The notes: generated from the sequence alone by a model not told the origin. A stretch of 24,104 nucleotides of DNA from an uncultured Lachnobacterium sp. (GCA_900550545.1 URSS01000039.1:1-24104), one strand, 5' to 3'; counted from the stretch's first letter, positions 7,544 through 15,048 are shown. A program made the numbers and translations.

Positions 7544-8953
7544 ATGAAAAGCAAAGTGAATGAACTTTCACCGGCAGCCTATGTCTTTGACGGGAAGCTG
7601 CCATTGAAGCAGGCTATTCCACTCGGCCTGCAGCATGTACTTGCGATGTTCGTGGGAAACCTGACACCGCTTTTGATCATTACCGGAGCCTGTGGCATCG
7701 GCAATAGTGGAGAATATGCAGGGATTCAGGTAGCGTTGCTGCAGAATGCAATGATCATCGCGGGAATTGTTACGCTGATTCAGCTGTTTGCTATTGGACC
7801 GATCGGTGGAAAGGTGCCGATCATCATGGGAACAAGTTCGGGATTTATCGGCGTGTTTAGCAGTGTCGCAAATATTATGGGAGGCGGTATCTTAGGATAT
7901 GGAGCCATCATGGGAGCTTCGATCATCGGTGGTCTCATGGAGACGGCTCTGGGAGCTTTCTTAAAGCCGCTGCGCCGTTTCTTCCCATCTGTTGTCACCG
8001 GAACGGTGGTACTTTCCATCGGATTATCCCTGATCAGCGTGGGAATTAATTCTTTTGGTGGTGGTAATTCGGCATCGGATTTTGGTTCCGCAGAGAATCT
8101 GCTTCTTGCATGTCTGGTACTTGTGGTTATCCTGTTTTTCAAGCATTGGACCAAGGGAGTATTCAGTTCATCATCGATTCTGATCGGAATTATTGTCGGA
8201 TACATAGCTGCAATCATTATGGGATGTGTCCTGCCAAATACCGGAGTGACAGCCGATGGTGTGGAATACACAAAGTCATGGGTGCTTAACTGGGACAAAG
8301 TGGCAGAAGCAAGCTGGTTTGCAGTTCCAAAAATTATGCCGGTCAAGCCGGTATTTGATGCGCGGGCAATTGTACCGGTTCTGATTATGTTCGTTGTGAC
8401 TGCCGTGGAGACCATCGGTGATATTTCCGGTGTCATCGAAGGTGGAATGGATCGTGAAGCTACCGATAAAGAGTTATCCGGTGGTGTTATGTGCGATGGT
8501 CTCGGATCAACACTGGCAGCATTGTTTGGTGTTCTTCCAAATACATCCTTCAGTCAGAACGTAGGACTCGTTGCGATGACCAAGGTGGTAAACCGTATTG
8601 CATTAGCGTCCGGCGCTGTATTTCTGATTTTATGTGGATTGATTCCAAAGCTTGGCGCTTTGATCTCAATCATGCCGCAGTCCGTACTTGGCGGAGCAGC
8701 AGTTATGATGTTCTCTTCCATTATTGTAAGTGGTATTCAGCTGATTACGAAGGAGCGTCTGACACCGAGAAGACTGACCATTGTATCGGTCGCTCTTGGT
8801 GTAGGATATGGAATGGGTGCAAACACTGCAGTACTGGCACAGATGCCAGAGACCATCCAGCTGGTATTCGGTGGTTCCGGTATTGTGCCGGCTGCGATTG
8901 TTGCCATTCTTTTAAATGTGATTCTGCCAAAAGACAAAGAAAACAAACAGTAG
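7544..8953 (+). CDS. NCS2-family purine/xanthine (or uracil) permease
   Basis: The 469-residue protein has about 14 membrane segments and the nucleobase:cation symporter-2 motifs: QHVLAM at residues 30-35, ETIGDISG at 289-296 with the substrate-binding glutamate, and the signature QNVGLVAMTK at 338-347. Members import xanthine, urate, guanine/hypoxanthine or uracil with a proton or sodium. The nearby MocA-like and xanthine dehydrogenase genes favour a purine, but the sequence does not prove it. The frame is open back to 7397, but I chose 7544 because AAAGGAG lies just upstream and the extra 49 residues are low complexity and overlap the promoter. It ends 4 bases from the convergent mocA-like gene, inside which its terminator lies. 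Confidence 0.93.
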   Translation: MKSKVNELSPAAYVFDGKLPLKQAIPLGLQHVLAMFVGNLTPLLIITGACGIGNSGEYAGIQVALLQNAMIIAGIVTLIQLFAIGPIGGKVPIIMGTSSGFIGVFSSVANIMGGGILGYGAIMGASIIGGLMETALGAFLKPLRRFFPSVVTGTVVLSIGLSLISVGINSFGGGNSASDFGSAENLLLACLVLVVILFFKHWTKGVFSSSSILIGIIVGYIAAIIMGCVLPNTGVTADGVEYTKSWVLNWDKVAEASWFAVPKIMPVKPVFDARAIVPVLIMFVVTAVETIGDISGVIEGGMDREATDKELSGGVMCDGLGSTLAALFGVLPNTSFSQNVGLVAMTKVVNRIALASGAVFLILCGLIPKLGALISIMPQSVLGGAAVMMFSSIIVSGIQLITKERLTPRRLTIVSVALGVGYGMGANTAVLAQMPETIQLVFGGSGIVPAAIVAILLNVILPKDKENKQ

Positions 8954-8957
8954 ATCG

Positions 8958-9578
8958 TTATGGAAGCCGGGATAAGTCTTCTGGTGTATCAATATCGAAG
9001 AGTTCCCAAGGGTCCTCTGCAGGTACATATGTCACCTGCAGAGGATATTTTTTTGCTAGAAAACTGCCACCTTTTTTCTGAGGAAGATGTTGTAATTCCA
9101 GAAAAAACTGTTGCGGGAACAGAACCGGGGAACCAGGAATCGTTTCACCGGAAATATTGGTATAAGATAAGCGGCAGATATAATTCGGTTGTTCGGAGAA
9201 TGCAGTGCATAACCGTTTCATGCTTGCCGGATGGATGCATGGCTGGTCACACGGCAGAAAGAGAATGCCGTCGAGCAAAGAGATATCTTGTACATCATTT
9301 GTATCTGAAAGCAAGGTGGAAACGCCAAGGGCAACCATCTCATTTCGGTCCGTCCTGTCATGCAGGATAAACGGAAGTGCCCGCTTTTGGCAGAGAGTTG
9401 CAATTTCCGGGTGCCGGGTGATCACGCAGATCTTAGAAAAAGGCACAGAAGCTGCGATGGCGCAGGCACAGGAAAAAAGCGTGCGACCCTTGTAAGTTGC
9501 GAGAAGTTTGTTGCTTCCGAAGCGTTTCCCCATGCCGGAAGCCATAAGAACACAGCCAATGCGTAAATCAGATGCCAT
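8958..9578 (-). CDS. mocA: MocA-like nucleotidyltransferase for molybdenum cofactor
   Basis: The 206-residue protein has a nucleotidyltransferase P-loop-like motif at residues 11-26 (LMASGMGKRFGSNKLL; the family usual is LAAGxSxRMGxxK), a central CDQP, and a C-terminal DIDTPEDL typical of MobA/MocA-type enzymes. These transfer CMP or GMP to molybdopterin, making the dinucleotide cofactor used by xanthine dehydrogenases, which fits the hydroxylase genes nearby. The start could be 9596, overlapping the stop of the YitT gene as TAATG, but AAAGGA is correctly spaced for the ATG at 9578, so I chose that. Its 3' part contains, on the opposite strand, the terminator of the NCS2 gene. Confidence 0.82.
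   Translation of the reverse strand: MASDLRIGCVLMASGMGKRFGSNKLLATYKGRTLFSCACAIAASVPFSKICVITRHPEIATLCQKRALPFILHDRTDRNEMVALGVSTLLSDTNDVQDISLLDGILFLPCDQPCIHPASMKRLCTAFSEQPNYICRLSYTNISGETIPGSPVLFPQQFFLELQHLPQKKGGSFLAKKYPLQVTYVPAEDPWELFDIDTPEDLSRLP
9013..9054 (+). terminator. Strong terminator of the NCS2 gene, nested inside the convergent mocA-like gene
   Basis: A 12-bp perfect stem (9013-9024 with 9034-9045, core CCTCTGCAGGT/ACCTGCAGAGG) with a 9-base loop is followed by seven Ts at 9048-9054. It lies 60 bases past the NCS2 stop and on the minus strand encodes the PLQVTYVPAED part of the MocA-like protein. The minus strand has no T tract after the stem, so it acts in one direction only. Confidence 0.88.
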
Positions 9579-9595
9579 AAGAGTTCCTTTCTGCA

Positions 9596-10462
9596 TTACT
9601 GCTTCGGCTTTGCTTCTAAGAAGCCTTCCCCGTATACTTCGTTGGTTTCGGTTACCATGATAAATACATTCTTATCTACTTCATGGGCAAGACGACGCAC
9701 CATATATGCCTGGGATTTGGAGCATGCACACAGAAGAACATCTTTGTTATCCTGCGTGTAGCTTCCCCGTGCTTTAATCTCGGTAGAACCGCGGTCGATC
9801 ACATCTGAGATTCTTGCAGCGACTTCTTCGCCTTTATCCGTAATAATGATCAGCAGTGTGCCTGAACCCATGCCATACATGATTTTGTCAATGACAAGTG
9901 AGGTCAGAATCGTGGCGGTCAGACCATAGAGGACGGCGTCAACGGTTCCGAATGCCGGCCAGCCCAGAAAGATGATGACAAGATCAATCAGCATGGTAAT
10001 CATGCCAATGGACAAATGCGGGCGCAACACTTTTACCGACATGGTAAGGAAATCTGTACCACCGGAGGAAGAACCCCTCATATAAAACAGCGCCAGTGCG
10101 ATTCCAAGGAAGATACCGGAAAAAAGCGCCGCCATGAAGCGGGAGCCGGTATATACCGGAAAATGCGGGAAAATTACATCGAGAAAGAAGGTACTGATGC
10201 AGATGGTCTTGAAGCTTTTCAAAAGAAATTCTTTGCCGACAATCTTATAACTCAGTAAGATCAGCGGCAGGTTCAGTACCAGCGTGGTCAGACCAATCGG
10301 CAGATGCCACAGGTAGTTCATAATCAGGGCCAGACCGCTCATTCCGCCCGGTGCAAAATTTCCGATTTTGGCAAATGTGTAAATGCTGATGCCATAGAAA
10401 ATAGAACCTATGATATCATAAATTAAATCTAAAAGTATGTTTTTTGCCTTTCCGTTTTTCAT
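9596..10462 (-). CDS. YitT-family membrane protein (DUF161 with C-terminal DUF2179)
   Basis: The 288-residue protein has five or six membrane segments in the first about 200 residues, with FAPGGMSGLALIMNY and MRGSSSGGTDFLTM as glycine-rich family motifs. A soluble C-terminal domain (about residues 205-288) contains GSTEIKARGSYTQDNKDVLLC, matching the YitT/YqfU-type two-domain layout. Function in this family is not settled; anion or small-solute transport with a cytoplasmic sensor domain is a common guess. AGGAG precedes the ATG. Its stop overlaps the upstream alternative start of the MocA-like gene, so the two are probably one transcript. Its promoter appears to carry an operator-like palindrome. 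Confidence 0.9.
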   Translation of the reverse strand: MKNGKAKNILLDLIYDIIGSIFYGISIYTFAKIGNFAPGGMSGLALIMNYLWHLPIGLTTLVLNLPLILLSYKIVGKEFLLKSFKTICISTFFLDVIFPHFPVYTGSRFMAALFSGIFLGIALALFYMRGSSSGGTDFLTMSVKVLRPHLSIGMITMLIDLVIIFLGWPAFGTVDAVLYGLTATILTSLVIDKIMYGMGSGTLLIIITDKGEEVAARISDVIDRGSTEIKARGSYTQDNKDVLLCACSKSQAYMVRRLAHEVDKNVFIMVTETNEVYGEGFLEAKPKQ

Positions 10463-10497
10463 AATATAAGATCTCCTGAATTTTAAAATAATAGACC

Positions 10498-10513
10498 TGA
10501 TACTAATGTATCA
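10498..10513. promoter_or_regulatory. Operator-like palindrome over the yitT promoter
   Basis: TGATACTAATGTATCA is an inverted repeat of two perfect 6-base arms with a 4-base centre. It overlaps the predicted -10 of the minus-strand yitT promoter, a position expected for repressor binding. No regulator gene is next to it. Confidence 0.4.
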
Positions 10514-10533
10514 AATAAAACGCAAAATTACAA
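10505..10533 (-). promoter_or_regulatory. Predicted promoter of the yitT-mocA transcript
   Basis: On the minus strand, TTGTAA (10528-10533) and TACATT (10505-10510) are 17 bases apart, with TGA directly before TACATT as an extended -10. A TATTAT further downstream is an alternative -10, but its spacing is poorer. Confidence 0.45.
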
Positions 10534-10544
10534 TGTGTACTTCG

Positions 10545-10573
10545 TTGCTGTAATAAAAAGCGTGTGTTAAAAT
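10545..10573 (+). promoter_or_regulatory. Predicted promoter of the xanthine dehydrogenase operon
   Basis: TTGCTG (10545-10550) and TAAAAT (10568-10573) are 17 bases apart, about 40 bases upstream of the FAD-subunit start at 10619. Confidence 0.6.
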
Positions 10574-10618
10574 AAAGGAAACTATGCAGAAGCAATAACA
10601 AAGAAATGGAAGGTTGAT

Positions 10619-11428
10619 ATGCTGACGATAAGAGAGTATAAAAAAGTACAAAGTCTGGAAGAAGCATGGGAGTTGAACCAGAAGCGTGCGAACCGTGTCA
10701 TTGGCGGCATGATGTGGATGCGTCTGGGGGATTCAAATTTTCAGACAGCGATTGATTTGTCAGGACTGGGACTGGATACGATCGAGGAGACAGAAGATGA
10801 GTTTCGCATCGGATGTATGGTGACGTTACGTCAACTGGAGACACATCCGGGTTTTGTTTCCTATACCCAGAATATGTGCAAAGAAAGTCTGCGCCATATT
10901 GTGGGCGTGCAGTTTCGGAATCTTGCCACAGTGGGGGGCAGTATTTATGGAAGATACGGTTTCTCGGATGTCCTGACATTGCTGATCGGACTGGATTCTT
11001 ATGTGGAATTGTACAAAGGTGGAATGATTCCGCTTCGCGAGTTCGCAAAAGGAAAGCCGGACAATGATATTCTGGTACAGATCATCATAAAAAAACATCC
11101 GGTGGAAATGTATTATGAAGCTGTTCGTATCACGCAGACGGACTTGCCGGTGCTGACATGCTGTGGTGTGCATGATAAGGAGAATGGATCTTATACGATA
11201 AGCATTGGGGCAAGACCGGGACGCGCGGTTATTGTGCCGGACGACAAACTATTATTAAAAGGAAAATTAACTACGGAAGCGATTGAGGCATATGCAAGGT
11301 ACGCAGCAGAAGTAGTTCCGACGGACAGCAATATGCGCGGAAGCAGGGAATATCGCAGTCATTTGGTGGAAGTGCTGAGCCGACGGGCATTGGAGTATCT
11401 GTGTGAGGAGGAGAGCGAAGCATGTTAG
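10619..11428 (+). CDS. xdhB: Xanthine dehydrogenase family, FAD-binding subunit
   Basis: The 269-residue protein belongs to the CoxM/XdhB-type FAD-binding subunits. The two FAD-contact loops are visible as IGGMMWMRLG near residues 28-37 (usually AGGTDL-like) and ATVGGSI at 103-109 (usually TIGGN-like), in the right order and spacing. It is slightly shorter than typical members. The subunit takes electrons from the 2Fe-2S centres to an acceptor through FAD. GGAAGG precedes the ATG. It overlaps the 2Fe-2S gene by 7 bases and is first in a three-gene operon in the order FAD, FeS, Mo subunit. Confidence 0.9.
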   Translation: MLTIREYKKVQSLEEAWELNQKRANRVIGGMMWMRLGDSNFQTAIDLSGLGLDTIEETEDEFRIGCMVTLRQLETHPGFVSYTQNMCKESLRHIVGVQFRNLATVGGSIYGRYGFSDVLTLLIGLDSYVELYKGGMIPLREFAKGKPDNDILVQIIIKKHPVEMYYEAVRITQTDLPVLTCCGVHDKENGSYTISIGARPGRAVIVPDDKLLLKGKLTTEAIEAYARYAAEVVPTDSNMRGSREYRSHLVEVLSRRALEYLCEEESEAC

Positions 11429-11916
11429 TGAATATCAATGTAAATGGGAAAAAGATCCAACAGGAAATTGAGCCGGATCTGCCACTTTTGGATTTTCTGC
11501 GTGCAAACGGATGTTACAGTGTCAAACGTGGCTGTGAGACATCCAACTGTGGACTGTGTACGGTATTTATGAATGATAAACCGGTGCTTTCCTGTTCCAT
11601 TCTTGCTGCGCGTGCCGATGGCAGCAGCGTGACCACATTAGAGGGACTGCAGGAAGAAGCGGAAGAGTTTGTAGCTTTTATCGCAGATCAGGGAGCGGAG
11701 CAGTGTGGATTCTGCAATCCGGGATTTGTGATGAATGCCATCGCGCTTTTCAGGGAAAATCCGCAGCCGGACGAAAATGAAATCAAGGAATATCTTTCCG
11801 GTAATCTCTGCCGCTGCTCGGGATATGAGGGACAGTTGCGCGGAATTTTGAACTTTCTTGAATGGAAGAATACAAAAGAACTTAAGGGAAAGGAGGAAAC
11901 ATCATGCGGGAAGTAA
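11422..11916 (+). CDS. xdhC: Xanthine dehydrogenase family, 2Fe-2S subunit
   Basis: The 164-residue protein has both expected 2Fe-2S clusters. The plant-ferredoxin-type cluster uses C38, C43, C46 and C58 (GCETSNCGLC). The second uses C95, C98, C130 and C132 (QCGFCNPG and NLCRCSGY). Family members usually read CGFCTPG, so asparagine replaces threonine beside the second cluster, without loss of a ligand. It passes electrons from the molybdenum centre to FAD. GGAGGAGAG inside the end of the FAD gene serves as binding site, and its end overlaps the Mo-subunit start by 13 bases, indicating tight translational coupling. Confidence 0.95.
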   Translation: MLVNINVNGKKIQQEIEPDLPLLDFLRANGCYSVKRGCETSNCGLCTVFMNDKPVLSCSILAARADGSSVTTLEGLQEEAEEFVAFIADQGAEQCGFCNPGFVMNAIALFRENPQPDENEIKEYLSGNLCRCSGYEGQLRGILNFLEWKNTKELKGKEETSCGK

Positions 11917-14180
11917 ATAAAGCAGTTCGTAAAAAAGATGCAATGGAATTGCTCCTCGGTAAGCCGGTATATACGGATGATATTGCACCGAAAGATTGTC
12001 TGGTCGTAAAGCTTTTGCGCTCGCCGCATGCGAATGCAATCGTCAAAGAAATTAATACGGACAAGGCGATGCTCGTTCCGGGAATTGAAGCGGTCTATAC
12101 GTGGAAGGACATTGATCAGAACCAGAAGCGTTTTACCTGTGCGGGACAGACTTATCCGGAGATGAGTCCATATGATCGTCTGCTTTTGGACCGGCATGTG
12201 CGTTTTGTTGGTGATCCGGTGGCTATCATTGCCGGAGTAAATGAAAAATGCGTAGATCGTGCCATGAAACTGATCAAGCCGGAGTACGAAGTGTTAGAGC
12301 CGCTCCTTGATTTTCATCATGCGAAAGACAATGCGATCCTTGTCCATCCGGAAGAAAACTGGGAAGCACTTTGTCCGGTAGGTGCGGACAATAAGAGAAA
12401 TCTCTGTGCACATGATGAGTGTGGGGATGGAGATGTGGACGCAGTACTTGCTTCCTGTGATATCGTTTTGGATCGTACTTATCATACGAAAGCCTGCCAG
12501 CAGGCGATGATGGAGACATTCCGGACGTTTTGTTCCATCGACACGTACGGAAGACTTCATGTGGTAAGTTCAACCCAGATTGTATTTCACTGCCGCCGTA
12601 TTATTGCGCATGCGCTTGGAATTCCGACATCCAAAATTCGCGTGACCAAGCCACGTATTGGTGGAGGCTTCGGTGCAAAGCAGACTTCGGTCAGTGAAAT
12701 TTATCCGGCGTTCGTTACATGGATGACAAAGAAACCATCCAAGATTATTTATTCAAGAAAAGAATCCCAGATTGCATCTTCGCCACGTCATGAGATGGAG
12801 ATGCATGTACGTTTGGGAGCGACAAAGGATGGAATTGTAAAAGCGATTGATTTACATACACTTTCCAATACAGGTGCGTACGGAGAACATGGACCGACAA
12901 CGGTCGGATTGTCCGGACACAAGTCCATTCCGTTGTATGGAAAGGCAGAGGCGTTCCGTTTTGTCAGCGATGTTGTATATACCAACCATATGTCGGCGGG
13001 GGCATACCGTGGATATGGTGCGACACAGGGACTTTTTGCGGTGGAATCCGCAGTGAATGAGCTCGCGGAGATGCTTCACATGGATCCGTTTGCGATTCGT
13101 GAGAAGAATATTATCCACGAGGGAGATGTGATGCCGGCATATTATGGTCAGGTAAATACGAGCTGTACGCTGGACCGTTGTCTTACAAAAGTAAAAGAGA
13201 TGATTCACTGGGATGAAAAGTATCCGATGCGAAAAGTGGGAGACCACAAAGTCCGTGTCGTCGGCATGGGAATGGCAATGCAGGGGTCCGGAATTTCCAG
13301 CGTTGACGTGGGCAGTGCTACAATAAAAGTCAACGATGAAGGTTATTATACACTGCTGATCGGTGCGGCAGATATGGGAACCGGATGTGATACCACACTG
13401 GCGCAGATTGCAGCAGAAGTGCTCGACTGTTCAGTGGATGATATCAATGTGTTCGGAGCGGATACCGATATTTCTCCATATGATTCCGGTTCCTATGCAT
13501 CATCCACGACGTATATTACTGGAAAAGCTGTGGAAAACTGTGCGCTGCAGCTTCGTGAAAAAATTGAAAAATTAGGAGCAGACATTCTTGGATGCAAAGC
13601 AGAGGATGTCCAGTTTGACGGAAAGAAGGTTTGTCTCGCGGACGGATCGGAAGGAAAGAGTGTCTCTCTTGCGGATATCGCGACAGCATCCCAATGTGGA
13701 AATGAGATTGAACTGGTAGCTTCCACCACACACAGTTCTCCGATTTCCCCGCCACCGTATATGGTCGGTGCGGCAGAAATCGAGGTGGATTTAGAGACCG
13801 GCGAGTCTCATGTTGTAGAGTATGATGCCTGTGTGGACTGTGGCACACCGATCAATACCAATCTCGTGCGCGTGCAGGCAGAGGGGGGTATCTTACAGGG
13901 AATCGGTATGGCGATGTCAGAAAATGTGACTTACAATGCGCAGGGAAGACTTTATGAAAATTCCTTCCTGCAGTATAAGATTCCATCCCGCATGGACATC
14001 GGTCATATTCGGATTGCATTTGAAAACAGTTATGAGGAAGCTGGTCCGTTCGGGGCAAAATCCATCGGAGAAGTGGTCATCAATACACCGCTTCCGGCGA
14101 TTGCGGATGCGCTCAGCCATGCGGCAGGAAAACGGTTTTATGAACTGCCGATTACACCGGATCAGGTAGCAAAATATTAG
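11904..14180 (+). CDS. xdhA: Xanthine dehydrogenase family, molybdopterin-binding catalytic subunit
   Basis: The 758-residue protein has the usual two-part layout: an N-terminal a/b-hammerhead domain (about 1-110), then molybdenum-cofactor domains. Visible motifs are RIGGGFGAKQ at 251-260, AGAYRGYGATQ at 365-375, GAADMGTGCDTTLAQIAAEVLD at 487-508, and GPFGAKSIGE at 714-723, where E723 is the expected catalytic base. All active-site elements appear intact. The NCS2 permease and mocA-like neighbours favour a purine such as xanthine or hypoxanthine; another N-heterocycle cannot be excluded. Whether it is selenium-dependent cannot be told, because no selenium accessory gene is seen. AAAGGAGG precedes the ATG. 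No terminator hairpin is obvious after the stop. Confidence 0.94.
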   Translation: MREVNKAVRKKDAMELLLGKPVYTDDIAPKDCLVVKLLRSPHANAIVKEINTDKAMLVPGIEAVYTWKDIDQNQKRFTCAGQTYPEMSPYDRLLLDRHVRFVGDPVAIIAGVNEKCVDRAMKLIKPEYEVLEPLLDFHHAKDNAILVHPEENWEALCPVGADNKRNLCAHDECGDGDVDAVLASCDIVLDRTYHTKACQQAMMETFRTFCSIDTYGRLHVVSSTQIVFHCRRIIAHALGIPTSKIRVTKPRIGGGFGAKQTSVSEIYPAFVTWMTKKPSKIIYSRKESQIASSPRHEMEMHVRLGATKDGIVKAIDLHTLSNTGAYGEHGPTTVGLSGHKSIPLYGKAEAFRFVSDVVYTNHMSAGAYRGYGATQGLFAVESAVNELAEMLHMDPFAIREKNIIHEGDVMPAYYGQVNTSCTLDRCLTKVKEMIHWDEKYPMRKVGDHKVRVVGMGMAMQGSGISSVDVGSATIKVNDEGYYTLLIGAADMGTGCDTTLAQIAAEVLDCSVDDINVFGADTDISPYDSGSYASSTTYITGKAVENCALQLREKIEKLGADILGCKAEDVQFDGKKVCLADGSEGKSVSLADIATASQCGNEIELVASTTHSSPISPPPYMVGAAEIEVDLETGESHVVEYDACVDCGTPINTNLVRVQAEGGILQGIGMAMSENVTYNAQGRLYENSFLQYKIPSRMDIGHIRIAFENSYEEAGPFGAKSIGEVVINTPLPAIADALSHAAGKRFYELPITPDQVAKY

Positions 14181-14217
14181 TGTTTTCGGTTCCTTTTGAC
14201 AATCTGGTCTTATATTT

Positions 14218-14246
14218 TTGTCGGAAATTGATTCTTTTTTTATATT
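14218..14246 (+). promoter_or_regulatory. Possible promoter of the ECF S-component gene
   Basis: TTGTCG (14218-14223) and TATATT (14241-14246) are 17 bases apart, 56 bases before the chosen start. Read-through from the xanthine dehydrogenase operon is an alternative, since no terminator was seen between them. Confidence 0.4.
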
Positions 14247-14302
14247 CAAAGGCGATATATGATGGAAAAAGAAATTTATTGATAAAAAGAGGAGAGATTA
14301 TT

Positions 14303-14833
14303 ATGTCAAGAGAGTACTTGAAAAAATTAATTATGGCAGCTTTGTTTGCAGCACTTGCATGTGTAGCAACAATGATTATCAAAGTTCCAACACCTGGAAC
14401 AGAAGGTTATATCAACCTGGGTGATGCAATTGTAATTCTTTGTGGTGTTATTCTTGGACCAGTGTGGGGATTTCTTGCAGCCGGTATTGGTTCCTGTCTG
14501 GCAGATCTGATCGGTGGATATTTTGTATATGTGCCAATCACATTTGTAATTAAAGGACTTGTTGCATTATGTGCAGGACTTGTGTATCGTGCAATTGGAA
14601 AAACAAAGACAACACGTTATGCAGGTGTAATCCTTGGTGGTGTGATCGATATTATTCTGGTAGCTGGCGGATATTTTGTTTGCGAATATTTTATTTACGG
14701 CGCTGGTGCAGCTGCAAGCATTCCGGGAAATATCATACAGGGTATCGGTGGACTTGTAATTTCGGCTATATTGTATCCGGCACTTATTGCAATTCCTTAT
14801 ATTCGTAATAGTTCTTATGGATTTGAAAATTAG
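14303..14833 (+). CDS. ECF transporter S component (vitamin or precursor binding)
   Basis: The 176-residue hydrophobic protein has about six membrane helices and resembles the ECF S components that bind a vitamin or precursor and work with a shared energy-coupling module. Recognisable segments are KKLIMAALFAALACVATM at the start and GYINLGDAIVILCGVILGP near residues 33-51. It resembles the HmpT group (predicted hydroxymethylpyrimidine or related ligands), but ligand assignment is uncertain. The energising genes are not nearby, as is usual for group II systems. The frame is open back to 14180, but I chose 14303 because AGAGGAGAG lies just upstream. It ends at a strong bidirectional hairpin. 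Confidence 0.85.
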   Translation: MSREYLKKLIMAALFAALACVATMIIKVPTPGTEGYINLGDAIVILCGVILGPVWGFLAAGIGSCLADLIGGYFVYVPITFVIKGLVALCAGLVYRAIGKTKTTRYAGVILGGVIDIILVAGGYFVCEYFIYGAGAAASIPGNIIQGIGGLVISAILYPALIAIPYIRNSSYGFEN

Positions 14834-14877
14834 AACTATTAATTTGATGTAATTGATGTTAGGCTTTCGAAAAGAGT

Positions 14878-14923
14878 AAAAAGCAGGTGGTTTATGATCA
14901 AAAGTCATAGACCACCTGTTTTT
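14878..14923. terminator. Bidirectional terminator shared by the ECF gene and the mini-CRISPR RNA
   Basis: A 14-pair stem (14884-14897 with 14905-14918, one T-G pair) with a 7-base loop is followed by five Ts on the plus strand (14919-14923) and five Ts on the minus strand (14878-14882). The plus direction ends the ECF gene. The minus direction ends the RNA transcribed leftward from 15042. Confidence 0.9.
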
Positions 14924-14931
14924 GTATAGAA

Positions 14932-14959
14932 ATTTAAAACATTATATGTTGAGGTTTAT
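14932..14959 (-). repeat. Degenerate CRISPR-like repeat, downstream copy
   Basis: Read on the minus strand, this 28-nt copy shares the blocks AACCTCAACAT, TAATGTTTT and AAAT with the copy at 14989-15018. It differs by two single-base deletions and four substitutions. It keeps an AACAT/ATGTT stem with a 3-base loop. Confidence 0.7.
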
Positions 14960-14988
14960 TAGGCTTGAAAATACAAAAACAAATATGC
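14960..14988 (-). other. Self-targeting spacer of the mini-CRISPR
   Basis: The spacer is about 29 nt if the flanking copies are bounded as given, shorter than the usual 34-37 nt of type I-B. Its repeat-proximal 18 nt on the minus strand read GCATATTTGTTTTTGTAT. The cas6 leader on the same strand (15157 down to 15140) reads GCATAATTGTTTTTGTAT. The rest of the spacer matches the target at only 2 of 11 positions. Confidence 0.75.
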
Positions 14989-15018
14989 ATTTCAAAACAT
15001 TAGAATGTTGAGGTTAGA
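14989..15018 (-). repeat. Degenerate CRISPR-like repeat, upstream copy
   Basis: This 30-nt copy, read on the minus strand, ends in TTTGAAAT, a plausible 8-nt crRNA 5' handle. It contains AACATTCTAATGTT, a hairpin fit for Cas6. Its start lies 57 bases from that of the other copy. Comparison with the main array is not possible because the array is missing from the contig. Confidence 0.72.
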
Positions 15019-15048
15019 AAAAATGTTATCAAAGTATTGATTAGCATT

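Larger units (their letters stand above)
14878..15042 (-). ncRNA. Degenerate mini-CRISPR RNA, candidate crRNA-like autorepressor of the cas operon
   Basis: The predicted transcript runs leftward from about 15042 (promoter 15049-15078) to the T run at 14878-14882, about 165 nt. In order it carries a short leader, repeat copy 1 (15018-14989), a spacer (14988-14960), a second repeat copy (14959-14932), and the terminator hairpin. Both repeats can form the short AACAT/ATGTT stem expected for Cas6 cutting and end in AAAT, like type I-B 5' handles. The spacer's first 18 nt match the cas6 5' UTR at 17 of 18 positions. The arrangement resembles the Cas-regulating RNAs (CreR) described for other type I and V-A loci, in which a crRNA-like guide directs the effector to the cas promoter. 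Expression and function here are inferred. Confidence 0.75.

Noticed and set aside
7780..8436. A 218-codon minus-strand frame opposite the NCS2 permease.
   Set aside because: Antisense shadow of a clear membrane transporter; proline- and threonine-rich with no family features or start signal.
8491..9081. A 196-codon plus-strand frame overlapping the end of the NCS2 permease.
   Set aside because: Out-of-frame shadow with many Cys, Trp and Ser residues and no ribosome binding site.
14196..14201. A perfect TTGACA -35 before the ECF gene.
   Set aside because: No acceptable -10 lies 16-18 bases downstream; TTGTCG-17-TATATT fits better.
14932..15018. Plain chance A+T-rich direct repeat rather than CRISPR-type.
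   Set aside because: The shared blocks include the non-trivial AACCTCAACAT, and spacing, hairpin, handle, promoter, terminator and self-target all fit a mini-CRISPR.
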